From CAILHX01 sp964511385 (GTDB taxonomy: Bacteria > Pseudomonadota > Gammaproteobacteria > Burkholderiales > Methylophilaceae): a stretch of 64,000 nucleotides of DNA. Where the stretch lies: the NCBI GenBank assembly GCA_964511385.1, contig CAZEFE010000005.1, positions 62,001 to 126,000 of the forward strand. The letters are read 5' to 3'. Of the stretch, positions 9,493 through 17,344 are shown in pieces. Position 1 is the first letter of the stretch. Every line of letters begins with the position of its first letter. The notes under the pieces are model-generated. The model saw only the letters and a program-made list of their open reading frames with translations. It was not told the DNA's origin and made no database searches. Position numbers and translations under genes: made by a program.

Positions 9493-10068
9493 ATGAATCT
9501 GATCCTTGCCTCATCCTCCATTTACCGCAAAGAGTTGCTGGAGCGGCTACAACTGCCGTTCAGCGTCGAAGTGCCCAATGTGGACGAAACCCCGTTATCC
9601 GGCGAAACCCCGGATCAGACAGCGCTGCGCCTGGCCCAGGAAAAAGCACGAAAAGTTGGTGCCGGCCATGCCGATGCCTTGGTCATCGGCTGCGACCAGG
9701 TGGCCACCCTGGACAACCTCCAGCTAGGCAAACCCCTGACTCACGATAATGCGACCCGCCAACTGCAGTTGATGCGTGATCGCATCGTCACGTTCCACAG
9801 CGCCCTCTGCCTGTTTAATTCCACCAGCCGGCGCATGCAGGCCGAGGTCGTGCGCTACGAGGTGAAGTTTCGCCCGCTAAGCGATGCGCAGATCGAAAAT
9901 TATTTGCTGAAAGAACAGCCTTACCACTGCGCCGGCAGCGCCAAATCGGAAGGCCTGGGGATCGCCCTGATCGAATGGATGCGCGGTGATGACCCCAACG
10001 CACTGATCGGGCTGCCGCTGATTGCGGTGACCCGCATGCTGGGCAACGAAGGCGTGGAAGTCATTTGA
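9493..10068 (+). CDS. yceF: Maf-like nucleotide pyrophosphatase, YceF type
   Basis: Maf/HAM1-fold house-cleaning pyrophosphatase. The YceF subgroup hydrolyses 7-methyl-GTP. Visible motifs are the N-terminal LILASSSIYRKELL, VDETP near residue 32, GCDQVATLD near residue 67 and CAGSAKSEGLG near residue 145. The 191-residue length fits. The ATG at 9493 is preferred over a GTG at 9475 because family homology begins at MNLILASSS. It follows the pycB terminator and so is transcribed separately. Confidence 0.9.
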   Translation: MNLILASSSIYRKELLERLQLPFSVEVPNVDETPLSGETPDQTALRLAQEKARKVGAGHADALVIGCDQVATLDNLQLGKPLTHDNATRQLQLMRDRIVTFHSALCLFNSTSRRMQAEVVRYEVKFRPLSDAQIENYLLKEQPYHCAGSAKSEGLGIALIEWMRGDDPNALIGLPLIAVTRMLGNEGVEVI

Positions 10069-10085
10069 GGTAGGCGTTGCGGGCC

Positions 10086-11231
10086 TTATGCGCCTTGGCC
10101 AAGCGCCTGGCGTAGCGTCTCAACCACATACGCCTGCTCATCCGCCAGCAGCGCGGGAGATATGGGCAACGAGATGGCGCGCGCGGCATAAGCCTCGGCC
10201 ACCGGAAAATCCCCGGCCTTGAACCCCAGCCGACGGTAATACGGGTGCAGGTGCACGGGGCTGTAATGCACCTCGGCACCAATACCGGCATCGCGCAGTT
10301 GCTGGAGCACGGCATCGCGCCGAGCCGCATCGTTTAGCTGGACCACGTACAGCGCCCAGGTAGAAACTACATCGGGGTGCCGCCATGGGGTTGCGAGCGG
10401 CAGATCGTCCAGCGCCCGGTCATATTCCGCTGCGATTTCGCTTCTGCGGGCAATAAAGGCGTCCAGCCGCTGCATCTGGCTCACCCCCAGCGCGGCCTGG
10501 ATATCGGTCACCGGGTAGTAATAACCCAGTTCGACCTGCTCCGCCCTGCTTTGTGGAGCACCGTCCCTGGCTGCCAAACCGTGGGATCGCAGCCTGAGCA
10601 GCTTTTCGTACAGATCAAGGCGATTGGTGACAACCATGCCGCCCTCGCCCGTGGTTACCAAAGAATCTGGCGCAAAGCTGAACACCGTCATGTCCGCGTG
10701 CTGGCAGCCGCCGACGCGGTGGCCCAGATACTGGCCTCCCAACGACTGCGATGCATCCTCGATCACGGTGATGTCATTGCGGCTGGCCAGTTGCCGGATG
10801 CTCGCCATCTCGCAGGACTGCCCAGCAAAATCCACCGGCAAAATCACTTGCGGCAAACGACCTTGCTGCTCCGCCCAATCCAGCTTTTGTTCCAGCCAGG
10901 TCGCATCCATGTTGAAGCTTTGCGGATCAATATCGACAAAATCGACCTCGCCCCAGCAATAGCGGGCGCTGTTCGCAGCGGAAACAAAAGCATTAGCCGA
11001 TGTCCACAGCGAGCGCCCCGGCCCCATGCCGCCAGCGAGACACGCAATGTGCAACGCGGCAGTAGCGCTGCTGACGGCTACGGCATAGCGCGCACCGCAA
11101 TACTCCGCGACACTGCGCTCGAATCGCCCCACGGCCTCCCCTTTGGCTTGCCAGTCGCCGCGCAGAGCTTCAACCACCGCCAAAGCGTCTTGATCGGAGA
11201 TGGATTGGCGGGCAAGTGGAATGGATTTCAT
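10086..11231 (-). CDS. DegT/DnrJ/EryC1 aminotransferase-fold protein, PseC-like, lacking the PLP lysine
   Basis: Fold-type I aminotransferase family related to PseC (UDP-4-keto-6-deoxy-sugar 4-transaminase): ARQSISDQD at the N-terminus, TSANAFVSAANSA, FVDIDPQSFNMD and EDASQSLGG. The PLP-binding segment, normally FSFHxxKxITTxEGG, reads FSFAPDSLVTTGEGG, so the Schiff-base lysine is Ser190. The residue contacting the pyridine nitrogen (Asp in IEDASQ) is kept. It therefore may not be a transaminase. The ATG at 11231 matches the PseC N-terminus; one at 11264 has a better GGA spacing. No other nucleotide-sugar genes lie nearby. A second lysine-less member lies at 59804-60958. Confidence 0.82.
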   Translation of the reverse strand: MKSIPLARQSISDQDALAVVEALRGDWQAKGEAVGRFERSVAEYCGARYAVAVSSATAALHIACLAGGMGPGRSLWTSANAFVSAANSARYCWGEVDFVDIDPQSFNMDATWLEQKLDWAEQQGRLPQVILPVDFAGQSCEMASIRQLASRNDITVIEDASQSLGGQYLGHRVGGCQHADMTVFSFAPDSLVTTGEGGMVVTNRLDLYEKLLRLRSHGLAARDGAPQSRAEQVELGYYYPVTDIQAALGVSQMQRLDAFIARRSEIAAEYDRALDDLPLATPWRHPDVVSTWALYVVQLNDAARRDAVLQQLRDAGIGAEVHYSPVHLHPYYRRLGFKAGDFPVAEAYAARAISLPISPALLADEQAYVVETLRQALGQGA

Positions 11232-11264
11232 GGCTAAATTTCGAATGAATTGACTCGTTGCCAT

Positions 11265-11632
11265 TCTATCCGCATGGCCGGATATACACCATAAGGCTTC
11301 AGGCCAAGCAGTCGGGAATCAGGCACACGGAACCCACAGCCGGCGCATGTGCATTGCACAAGGGTGGTGCATGTTCTGCTACCAGCATGCACACCCACAC
11401 CGCCTGGCAAGCCAGCAGTGGCGCGGCCTGGGGCAGCGACGCCCCCATTGCGCGGCTGGCACGGTTAATGCTGCGTATTGAACGTGGTGCAAGTTGGCCA
11501 CGCATTCAAATAACAGTGCAGTTGCAGTACCCCAAGGAGTATCGGGGCGTTCGCGCCCGATAGGTTCGGCCCATTCCGGGGCAGTTAGCCGCGGCCAGGC
11601 CATAGCTCAATTGTTACGAAAGGGGAACTGAA
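11265..11632. other. Intergenic region without a gene
   Basis: About 370 bases with no convincing coding sequence. It contains a bulged hairpin at 11540-11562 (TATCGGGGCG, TTCG loop, CGCCCGATA) and one weak sigma-54-like site at 11457-11471 (TGGCAC, five bases, ATGC, one mismatch). The latter points toward the secreted-protein gene but lies 160 bases from it and has no TGT-N10-ACA site that I can see. Confidence 0.5.
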
Positions 11633-12049
11633 ATGTTCATCAAATCCATCCTCACCCGCCGTATTGCCTATTCTGCAATGGTGCTGGCAGCGCAACTAGC
11701 TTTTGCCATACCCGCCTGCGCCGAAGAAAGTGCGGAACTTTTCATGCCCAACGACGCCGAAGGCCACGTTTACCTGACGCTGGAAGCCTGCACCCTGCCC
11801 ACCCATGCACCGGAAGGCACCGAACTGCACCGCGCCTATTCCGTGGCGCTGGAAGGCACGCCTAACGAGCAAAAGTTTGAAGGCTGCTGGACTTCGCCCA
11901 AGCTGGATTTAAGCGCCATCCCGCCGGAATACGCCGGCCGGGCGCAACGCGCCGTCACCCTGTTTGCCGAAAACGGCATGATGGTGAACCAGTTACTGAG
12001 TGACTTTAAGCCCAGGACGCCGGAAGCCGAAGTGGCCGAGTTATTCTAA
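11633..12049 (+). CDS. Small secreted protein of unknown function
   Basis: 138 residues. A basic start (MFIKSILTRR) followed by a hydrophobic stretch and a likely signal-peptidase I site near AIPACAEE (after about residue 30) indicates export to the periplasm. The mature part is acidic, with two cysteines (EACTLP, EGCWTS) that could form a disulfide. A good ribosome site, AAAGGGG, precedes the ATG. I do not recognise the family. Its end overlaps the convergent DUF2971 gene by nine bases. Confidence 0.7.
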   Translation: MFIKSILTRRIAYSAMVLAAQLAFAIPACAEESAELFMPNDAEGHVYLTLEACTLPTHAPEGTELHRAYSVALEGTPNEQKFEGCWTSPKLDLSAIPPEYAGRAQRAVTLFAENGMMVNQLLSDFKPRTPEAEVAELF

Positions 12050-12970
12050 TGCCGTGCCAATATCGGGGTGCGGCTTAAGTTGCTGAATCGGCACCAGTTT
12101 CTTGGTCAGTTCCTGAACTTTCACATATGGCTCGACGTGTTGAAAGGTCAACTGCGCCAACTCAACGTTCGGGTAGAGTTGATGCAGCAACATCATCACC
12201 GGACCCCACTCGGGGAAATCCGTGCGCACGAAATAAACACGTTTGAGTATCTGGCTCATAATCGGTAAGGGGCCGACGCGAGGAGTGACAAACCGGACTT
12301 CGCGTTCGTGCGACCAGTCGCTGTGCTTAATTGACACGGCGCGGCATGTATTCAGCATTTGAAAGCGAATGCTAAAGAATTCAGAACGGGTTTCTTCAAG
12401 GATTCGGTCCATCGACCATTCAGGATGCAATTCAGCTTCTTCACGGATCAAGGTGCCAAATATCTCAGCACGGTTGTGCACACGTGCCGCAGATGAGTAA
12501 AGCACGCCGATTGGAACAATCTGGTTTTGCCCCAACACGGAATCTGGCCATTCCAACTCGAAGCAGAAGCCCTTTGAGTTGTCGCAGTAGTAGGCCCACA
12601 TGGGTTGGTTGTCTGGCCTGCTCGCCGTCGAATAAATACCGACTCGCTGAGTTGCTTCCAAGAAGTTTGCATTCTCGCGGATGTTCTTCGCTTCAAACAA
12701 CGCAAGCTCTTCCTCTGGCACTTTATATCCGCCAGCACAACCGCGCTGTTCAGCCACACTTCTGATTGCCCGATCCATGCGCTCGATATATTCAACCGCA
12801 CTGGGATGGTCGAACTTGGCTTCGAGACAGTCGTTGAATTCAGATGGTTTTGCGAAATAAGCCAAACCGTCAGACAGGCAGCGCAGCGCGGCAGGCCCGG
12901 AGCGGTACTTGAAGCTGACTCTCCTCGGCGGTGCGGCTTGCATATCGTCATGAGGCTGATTTGGTTCCAT
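12041..12970 (-). CDS. DUF2971 domain protein
   Basis: 309 residues. The pattern FKYRS near the start, then LAYFAKPSEFNDCLEAKF, MWAYYCDNSKGFCFELEW and RAVSIKHSDWSHEREVRFV is typical of DUF2971 proteins, which are often carried on accessory islands and have no settled function. The ATG at 12970 has AGGA seven bases upstream; an in-frame TTG at 12994 is an alternative. It may belong with the vapBC pair to an acquired patch between the housekeeping and nif regions. Confidence 0.75.
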   Translation of the reverse strand: MEPNQPHDDMQAAPPRRVSFKYRSGPAALRCLSDGLAYFAKPSEFNDCLEAKFDHPSAVEYIERMDRAIRSVAEQRGCAGGYKVPEEELALFEAKNIRENANFLEATQRVGIYSTASRPDNQPMWAYYCDNSKGFCFELEWPDSVLGQNQIVPIGVLYSSAARVHNRAEIFGTLIREEAELHPEWSMDRILEETRSEFFSIRFQMLNTCRAVSIKHSDWSHEREVRFVTPRVGPLPIMSQILKRVYFVRTDFPEWGPVMMLLHQLYPNVELAQLTFQHVEPYVKVQELTKKLVPIQQLKPHPDIGTALE

Positions 12971-13057
12971 ATCCTTATCCTGCGTGATTCTCAATTTGCC
13001 CGCGTAGGGCGCACTCGCCTTACAGCGCTAGTTCCCTTTTGCTATCGCCAATAACGC

Positions 13058-13474
13058 TCAGCTACGCTCCACATCCGCCACCCAATCCACGATAGATAGC
13101 CCCTCAACGCGGGAAAATTCCCTGAGATTGTTGGTAACCAGTGTTACTCCTAAACTCAGCGCATGGGCAGCAATCATCATATCAAGCGGGCCAATCGGCT
13201 TACCCTGTTTTTCCAAATCTGCTCGTAATTCTCCATACGCAACAGTTGCCAAGTCATCAAAAGGGGCGATTTCCAAGGGTAATAAAAATGCTTCCAGCGC
13301 AGCCTGGTTTTTTGCCCGGTGCTGGCTTTTGGAAACGCCATAACGCAATTCCGCCAGAGTGACGGATGAAATGCCGATATCACCCACCTGGTGAGCCTTG
13401 AATTGTTCAAGCGCCTTGGCTGGCTTGTGCTTGATGATGGCGATACAGATATTGGTATCCAGCATCAGTTTCAT
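13058..13474 (-). CDS. vapC: VapC-type PIN-domain ribonuclease toxin
   Basis: 138 residues with the PIN acidic set: Asp in MLDTNIC at residue 6, Glu in LAELRYG near residue 42, Asp in IGPLDMMIAAHA near residue 98 and the TNNLREF motif near residue 114. VapC toxins cleave tRNA or rRNA. The gene starts inside vapB with a four-base overlap, the normal coupled arrangement. Confidence 0.94.
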   Translation of the reverse strand: MKLMLDTNICIAIIKHKPAKALEQFKAHQVGDIGISSVTLAELRYGVSKSQHRAKNQAALEAFLLPLEIAPFDDLATVAYGELRADLEKQGKPIGPLDMMIAAHALSLGVTLVTNNLREFSRVEGLSIVDWVADVERS

Positions 13475-13704
13475 GCAAAAACGTCCTCACGCTCTTGCTG
13501 GCCTGGCTGGTTGCGGTCTTCCATGAAATCCGGGGTGAATTGATCCAGACTTTCCAGAAGAGAATCCCAGGATTGTTGGGTGGGGATGAGCATGACCACA
13601 TTCCCAGTTTTTTTGATGTAAACCTCTTCCCCCTCAAACCGGAATTCCTTGGGAAGCCTGACGGCTTGGCTTTGGCCGTTGCGGAATAGTTTGGCAGTTT
13701 TCAT
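13471..13704 (-). CDS. vapB: VapB-type antitoxin
   Basis: 77 residues with an N-terminal SpoVT/AbrB-like DNA-binding domain (AKLFRNGQSQAVRLPKEFRF, then VYIKKTGN) and a C-terminal tail that would bind VapC. A GGAG sits ten bases before the ATG. The upstream GTATAT repeats (separate entry) are a likely autoregulatory operator. Confidence 0.93.
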   Translation of the reverse strand: MKTAKLFRNGQSQAVRLPKEFRFEGEEVYIKKTGNVVMLIPTQQSWDSLLESLDQFTPDFMEDRNQPGQQEREDVFA

Positions 13705-13720
13705 GATGCTGGCTCCATAA

Positions 13721-13742
13721 GTATATGCTATTTAGTATATAC
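13721..13742 (-). promoter_or_regulatory. Probable VapB operator over the vapBC promoter
   Basis: Two GTATAT elements (GTATATGC and GTATATAC) separated by a short spacer give an imperfect inverted repeat 17 bases upstream of vapB. It contains TATACT-like -10 sequence on the minus strand. Position and symmetry fit an AbrB-fold antitoxin operator. Confidence 0.6.
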
Positions 13743-13772
13743 CTCGCTGATGTGCTGTCAACAACAGAAATT

Positions 13773-14186
13773 TCAATCACACGGCTTGGCCTCATGCCGT
13801 TTTGAACAACTCTCCCAATCCCCTTCCGGTTTTTTGGTCAGCCCTAGCCAGGCGTCTATCATCTCCGGGTCAAAACCTACTTCCTTGCGGCCTTCTGCTT
13901 CCATCAGCGGACGGCGGATGAGTAGCGGCTCGGCCAGCATCATGGCGATGGCCGTATCGGCATCCAGTGCTTCGGGCACCACTTCACCGTTTTTAACTCT
14001 GGGCGCGGCGCGGTTGAACCATTCCGCCACCGGGCTGGTGCCGAAGAATTCCAGCAGCCGCTCCCTGGTCCAAGGTTCGGTGAGCAGGCTTTTGGCAAGC
14101 ACGGTGTGGCCTGCGGCGGCCAGCAGCATTTTCTGTTTGGTGTTATTGGCGCAGCCGGGCTTTTCGTAAAAAATCACGGTGGTCAT
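13773..14186 (-). CDS. ArsC/Spx-like nitrogenase-associated protein
   Basis: 137 residues of the thioredoxin-fold ArsC family, in the branch called nitrogenase-associated protein. Visible features are FYEKPGCANNTKQ at residues 6-18 with a single active-site-position Cys, then LLIRRPLM near residue 88, the conserved ArsC segment. It starts within the end of draG (four-base overlap) and is the last gene of the hemoglobin-dra operon. The family recurs beside nif and draG genes but its reaction is unknown; arsenate reduction is unlikely in this context. Confidence 0.82.
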   Translation of the reverse strand: MTTVIFYEKPGCANNTKQKMLLAAAGHTVLAKSLLTEPWTRERLLEFFGTSPVAEWFNRAAPRVKNGEVVPEALDADTAIAMMLAEPLLIRRPLMEAEGRKEVGFDPEMIDAWLGLTKKPEGDWESCSKRHEAKPCD

Positions 14187-15055
14187 CTGAGGCGTCTCCT
14201 GAGTAGTTCCTGTGTCTGTTGCCTTATTTCCAGTGCAACCATGGCATCCAGCCTAGCCAGCCAGCGTTTCGGAATGCTGTCCACGCCGTACAGGGCACCC
14301 GCCAGCATGCCGGCGATGGCGCCGGTGGTGTCGGCGTCTTCACCGCGGTTGACGGTTTCCACCACACAGCTTTCAAAGTTGTCGGTGGTAAAGAAGTGGT
14401 GCAGCACGGTTTGCATCGTATCCACGATGTAGCCGCTGGCGCGCCCCGGATAAGGCGAAAACCTGAACTTGGGGTGTTGTTCAATCAATTGGTTGACCAG
14501 CGCACGGCAGGCTTTGACGCCCTGCCCCGCCAGCAGCGCATGCACCATGCGGCCCAGGGTGAGCGTGGCGGCATCCGACAGCAGATGGTGGTGGGTGATG
14601 TGGGCTTGCTGGATGGCGGCGTGGGCAAAAGCGGCATCGTCGCCAAACGTCGCCAATGCGATAGGCAGGATGCGCATGGCTGCGCCGTTGCCGCCATCGC
14701 TTTCGCTCATGGGGCCTTCCAGGCTGCCGTTGAGCATGTAGCGGCGGATGCCGCGGCGGCAGGTATTGCCGACGTCTATGGGATGGCGCTTGAGCCAGGC
14801 GGCAAGATGGTTGGCGGCGCAGGCTGCATCCCAGCCTTGTGATTCGATCCAGGCCCGGCCCAGGCACAGTGACATTTCGGTGTCGTCGGTGATCTGGCCG
14901 GGCTTGAGCTTGAGCCAGCCGCCGCCGGTCATGTCCGTGTGGGTGCCTTTGTGCGCGATTTCGCGCGCGGTGAGGAACTCCACCGGCGCACCCAGGGCAT
15001 CGCCCACCGCCAGGCCGAGATAAGCGCCCAACGCGCGGTTGTAGAGATCAGGCAT
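14183..15055 (-). CDS. draG: ADP-ribosyl-[dinitrogen reductase] hydrolase
   Basis: Removes ADP-ribose from the Arg of NifH to reactivate nitrogenase when ammonium is exhausted. It is an ADP-ribosylglycohydrolase with the dimetal ligands visible: TDDTEM near residue 56 and GEDADTTGAI near residue 243. The 290 residues match known DraG. It overlaps draT by eight bases. The target residue is present in the window (NifH Arg102, GCAGRGV). Confidence 0.95.
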   Translation of the reverse strand: MPDLYNRALGAYLGLAVGDALGAPVEFLTAREIAHKGTHTDMTGGGWLKLKPGQITDDTEMSLCLGRAWIESQGWDAACAANHLAAWLKRHPIDVGNTCRRGIRRYMLNGSLEGPMSESDGGNGAAMRILPIALATFGDDAAFAHAAIQQAHITHHHLLSDAATLTLGRMVHALLAGQGVKACRALVNQLIEQHPKFRFSPYPGRASGYIVDTMQTVLHHFFTTDNFESCVVETVNRGEDADTTGAIAGMLAGALYGVDSIPKRWLARLDAMVALEIRQQTQELLRRRLR

Positions 15056-15875
15056 AACTGGCCTTTACCTTGTAGAGCCCGCCCAGCGCCAGAACTTCTC
15101 CCTCCCCCGATAACGGCTGGTTGTGCAGCAGACTGGGAAAAAATAGCAGCTTGACCACCGGCACCCGGGCTTCGAGTATCCAGTCGCCGAATTCGTCGGC
15201 CCTTTCGCGTGATGTCGTGAACGAGACAAGGTTGTTGAGGCGCACCACACATTCGCCCTTTTTCAGTTCGCTGCCGCTCATGGTGGGTTCGTCGTGGTAA
15301 TTGACGCCGCGCCAAAGGGTGACAACATCCTTTGCCGGCAACCCGAAGCGCTGGATGGCGAACTGGCAGTATTCGTACAGCAGGTCGAGCTGCTGGTGGA
15401 TGCTGCCGCTGTGGAAGCGGCTGGCGTATTTTTCTTCCAGGTAGCGCATCCATGCCGTGGAAGGATAGCGGTGCAGCGGCGCGCGGTGGAACGTGGGCGC
15501 GAGACCGAAGCGGCTTTCTACCCAGCCCTTGAGCACCGCGCCCTGCGGGCTGTTGGAGTCGAAGCCCCAGCCTTCCATCAGTTTCAAATAACTGGGCCTG
15601 AAGCGGCGCTCTTTTGCGTGGCTGATTTCGTAATCGGTGGCCTGCAGGTCGAACACGATGTCCATGTAGCGCTGAAAGCGCGCGGCGGCATCAGGCAGGC
15701 TGGGTGCCTCATCCAGCAGGCGGAACAGGCCGCGATGGGTTTCCTGCGTGCCGGCGATGCGCAGGCGCTGCGGGTGTTCGTTGAATGCGAGGGATGCAAT
15801 CAGCCCCGCCGGTATGCCCACCAGGTTGGTGGAATACCAGCGTTGCGGATCGGTTTCTGTGGACTGCTCAGACAG
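15048..15875 (-). CDS. draT: NAD+-dinitrogen-reductase ADP-ribosyltransferase
   Basis: Inactivates NifH by ADP-ribosylating its surface Arg in response to ammonium or darkness/energy loss. ART-fold elements are TLWRGVNYH, the SFTTS stretch and GEGEVLALGG with the likely catalytic Glu. A GTG at 15821 gives 257 residues, but the in-frame sequence before it (QRWYSTNLV) looks like the DraT N-terminus, so translation probably starts upstream, perhaps at a CTG at 15875 overlapping the preceding gene's stop. No ATG is available there. The exact start is uncertain; the function is not. Confidence 0.9.
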   Translation of the reverse strand: MSEQSTETDPQRWYSTNLVGIPAGLIASLAFNEHPQRLRIAGTQETHRGLFRLLDEAPSLPDAAARFQRYMDIVFDLQATDYEISHAKERRFRPSYLKLMEGWGFDSNSPQGAVLKGWVESRFGLAPTFHRAPLHRYPSTAWMRYLEEKYASRFHSGSIHQQLDLLYEYCQFAIQRFGLPAKDVVTLWRGVNYHDEPTMSGSELKKGECVVRLNNLVSFTTSRERADEFGDWILEARVPVVKLLFFPSLLHNQPLSGEGEVLALGGLYKVKASYA

Positions 15876-16458
15876 GACGGTTCTCGTTCGGGTTACGCAC
15901 CGGCCCCATCAGCTTGAGGCCTTCTTCATAGCTGATTTCTGGATAGCTGGCAGTGAAATTGAGCGCCTTGTCGGCCACAACGTCCAGTTTGCTGGCGGTA
16001 TCCAGTTTCTTGAGGTCGTTCTTTTCCAGCTTGAGCAGTTCCAGCAGTTCGTTATACACCGTGGCTTCGTCGATCGGCAGGATGTAGAAGGTAGCCCCTT
16101 TCATCTTGACGGTGTATTTCTTCAGCAGGTCGATGTTGTTGCAGAACAGGAAATACTTGCCTTCCGGGATCAGCGTCTCGCCCAGCGCCTCGACCAGTAA
16201 ATCGAGGTAGCCGAACGACAGCAGGTAGCCGGCAAAAAACGGGATGCCCTTTTCGCCTTCGTTGGCGATGGCCATCACCTGGTCGCAGGTGGTTTCCGGT
16301 GGGCGCGCTTCGTCAGCCACCTGAGCGGCGAACTTGATGGCGAGTTCGCCACGGAAGCCGAAACGTCCCGGCTTCTTGGTGGCTTCCTTCAGCACCGGGT
16401 TTTGCAGGCGTTTTTCGGCTTCCAGCCGGGCGAAGGCGGTTTTATCTAAAGTGGTCAT
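15868..16458 (-). CDS. Conserved protein of unknown function in the dra operon
   Basis: 196 residues, no signal peptide or membrane segment. It contains a central hydrophobic, probably globular part (GIPFFAGYLLSFGYLDLLVEAL, near residue 75, then KYFLFCNNIDLL) and a Lys/Asp/Leu-rich helical part near residue 145. I do not recognise a family. It overlaps the hemoglobin gene by four bases (ATGA) and abuts draT, so it is co-translated with the ADP-ribosylation system and may be a partner or adaptor for it; that is inference from position only. Confidence 0.75.
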   Translation of the reverse strand: MTTLDKTAFARLEAEKRLQNPVLKEATKKPGRFGFRGELAIKFAAQVADEARPPETTCDQVMAIANEGEKGIPFFAGYLLSFGYLDLLVEALGETLIPEGKYFLFCNNIDLLKKYTVKMKGATFYILPIDEATVYNELLELLKLEKNDLKKLDTASKLDVVADKALNFTASYPEISYEEGLKLMGPVRNPNENRPV

Positions 16459-16907
16459 GCGTGGTTACTCCCTCTGTCGTTAACAATGAAATCTGCGGTT
16501 TTGAAAAAAGCTTGGTCCAGTTGCTGGCGTAGCGTGGGGTCGGTCACCACCTCATCCATGGCGCGGCGCATGCACAGCATCCAGGCATCGAGCTCGGCTT
16601 CGCCAATATGGAACGTGATGTGTTTCTGGCGCAGGCGCGGATGGCCGCGCTCCGCCGAATACACCTTGGGGCCGCCCAGCCATTCGGTCAGAAACTGATG
16701 CAATACCTGTTTGGCATGTCTTAAATCGGGTTCGTGCATGCTGCGGATGCCAGCAGCCTCGGGCAGCGTATCCATATAGGCGTAAAAGCGTTCCACCAGC
16801 CGGGCGATAGGCGCTTCGCCGCCAATGTTGTCGAAGTGCGGGTTGTTCTGAATCTGCGGCAATGGGCGCAGCCCAGGATGTTGTTCGGGAGAGAACGGGT
16901 TGGTCAT
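16455..16907 (-). CDS. Group II truncated hemoglobin
   Basis: 150 residues. A 2-on-2 globin of the YjbI/GlbO type: GGEAPIARLVERFY near the start, LTEWLGGP, and GHPRLRQKH with the proximal His, followed by DAWM with the group II Trp. The start at 16907 is chosen because the sigma-54 promoter at 16949-16963 lies inside any longer reading. As first gene of the NifA-type dra operon it probably handles O2 or NO for nitrogenase. No heme-binding residue appears to be missing. Confidence 0.9.
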   Translation of the reverse strand: MTNPFSPEQHPGLRPLPQIQNNPHFDNIGGEAPIARLVERFYAYMDTLPEAAGIRSMHEPDLRHAKQVLHQFLTEWLGGPKVYSAERGHPRLRQKHITFHIGEAELDAWMLCMRRAMDEVVTDPTLRQQLDQAFFKTADFIVNDRGSNHA

Positions 16908-16948
16908 GTTCTTGCATATAAGGTCGTGATTCGATGAACCACCTTCCT

Positions 16949-16963
16949 GCAAGTGTCGTACCA
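16949..16963 (-). promoter_or_regulatory. Sigma-54 promoter of the hemoglobin-draTG operon
   Basis: Minus strand reads TGGTAC, five bases, TTGC, with GG and GC ten bases apart as required for -24/-12 elements. It lies 42 bases before the chosen ATG. The TGT-N10-ACA site at 17106-17121, which is symmetric, is about 145 bases upstream and may serve both this promoter and nifH. Confidence 0.8.
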
Positions 16964-17105
16964 GCATTCCGGAAATAACGGCATCTAGTCCACACATCAA
17001 GTAAACACGCGGCTTACGGACGGATGCCTCTGGGAGAAGCAGCGATTTTTACGGCTTTTTAAAAGAGGATGCCGTTGTCCGCTATGCAACGTGCCCCACC
17101 CGCTT

Positions 17106-17121
17106 TGTCGGGTTTGCGACA
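17106..17121. promoter_or_regulatory. NifA upstream activator site between dra and nifH
   Basis: TGT-CGGGTTTGCG-ACA, a perfect TGT-N10-ACA NifA site, 80 bases upstream of the nifH -24 element and about 145 from the divergent dra -24 element. The A/T-rich stretch between it and the nifH promoter contains a one-mismatch IHF-like site (TTTCAATGAGTTA) suitable for DNA bending. Confidence 0.88.
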
Positions 17122-17201
17122 GCGAATAAAAGCCGCCATTTTTGGCACAAGACGAATTTTTTATATTTATTTTTCAATGAGTTAAAAAAATATTTACATG
17201 T

Positions 17202-17216
17202 TGGCACAGCCTTTGC
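17202..17216 (+). promoter_or_regulatory. Sigma-54 promoter of nifH
   Basis: TGGCAC-AGCCT-TTGC, an exact -24/-12 consensus with correct spacing, 129 bases before the nifH ATG. The long leader that results is typical of nifH. Confidence 0.95.
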
Positions 17217-17344
17217 AATGACAGGGTTGCATGGCCGACGAAACCATCCTGCGCCGGATAAGAAGAGTGACTTGGTTGCGACTTGGAAGCGGAAGCGGAC
17301 TGCGTACGGCATAACAGATTATTTAATTTGAAAGGAGCATTAAA

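Noticed and set aside
11457..11471. TGGCAC-GGTTA-ATGC as a sigma-54 promoter for the small secreted protein
   Set aside because: One mismatch at -12, 160 bases from the gene, no NifA site and no nif context; listed only as a weak match in the intergenic entry.
13471..13704. vapBC or higBA as evidence of a plasmid or phage origin
   Set aside because: No integrase, transposase, replication gene or attachment repeats are seen anywhere in the window; toxin-antitoxin pairs alone are not enough.
17143..17157. A second TGGCAC upstream of nifH as an extra sigma-54 promoter
   Set aside because: The bases at the -12 position are not GC at the required spacing, and an exact promoter lies 59 bases downstream.
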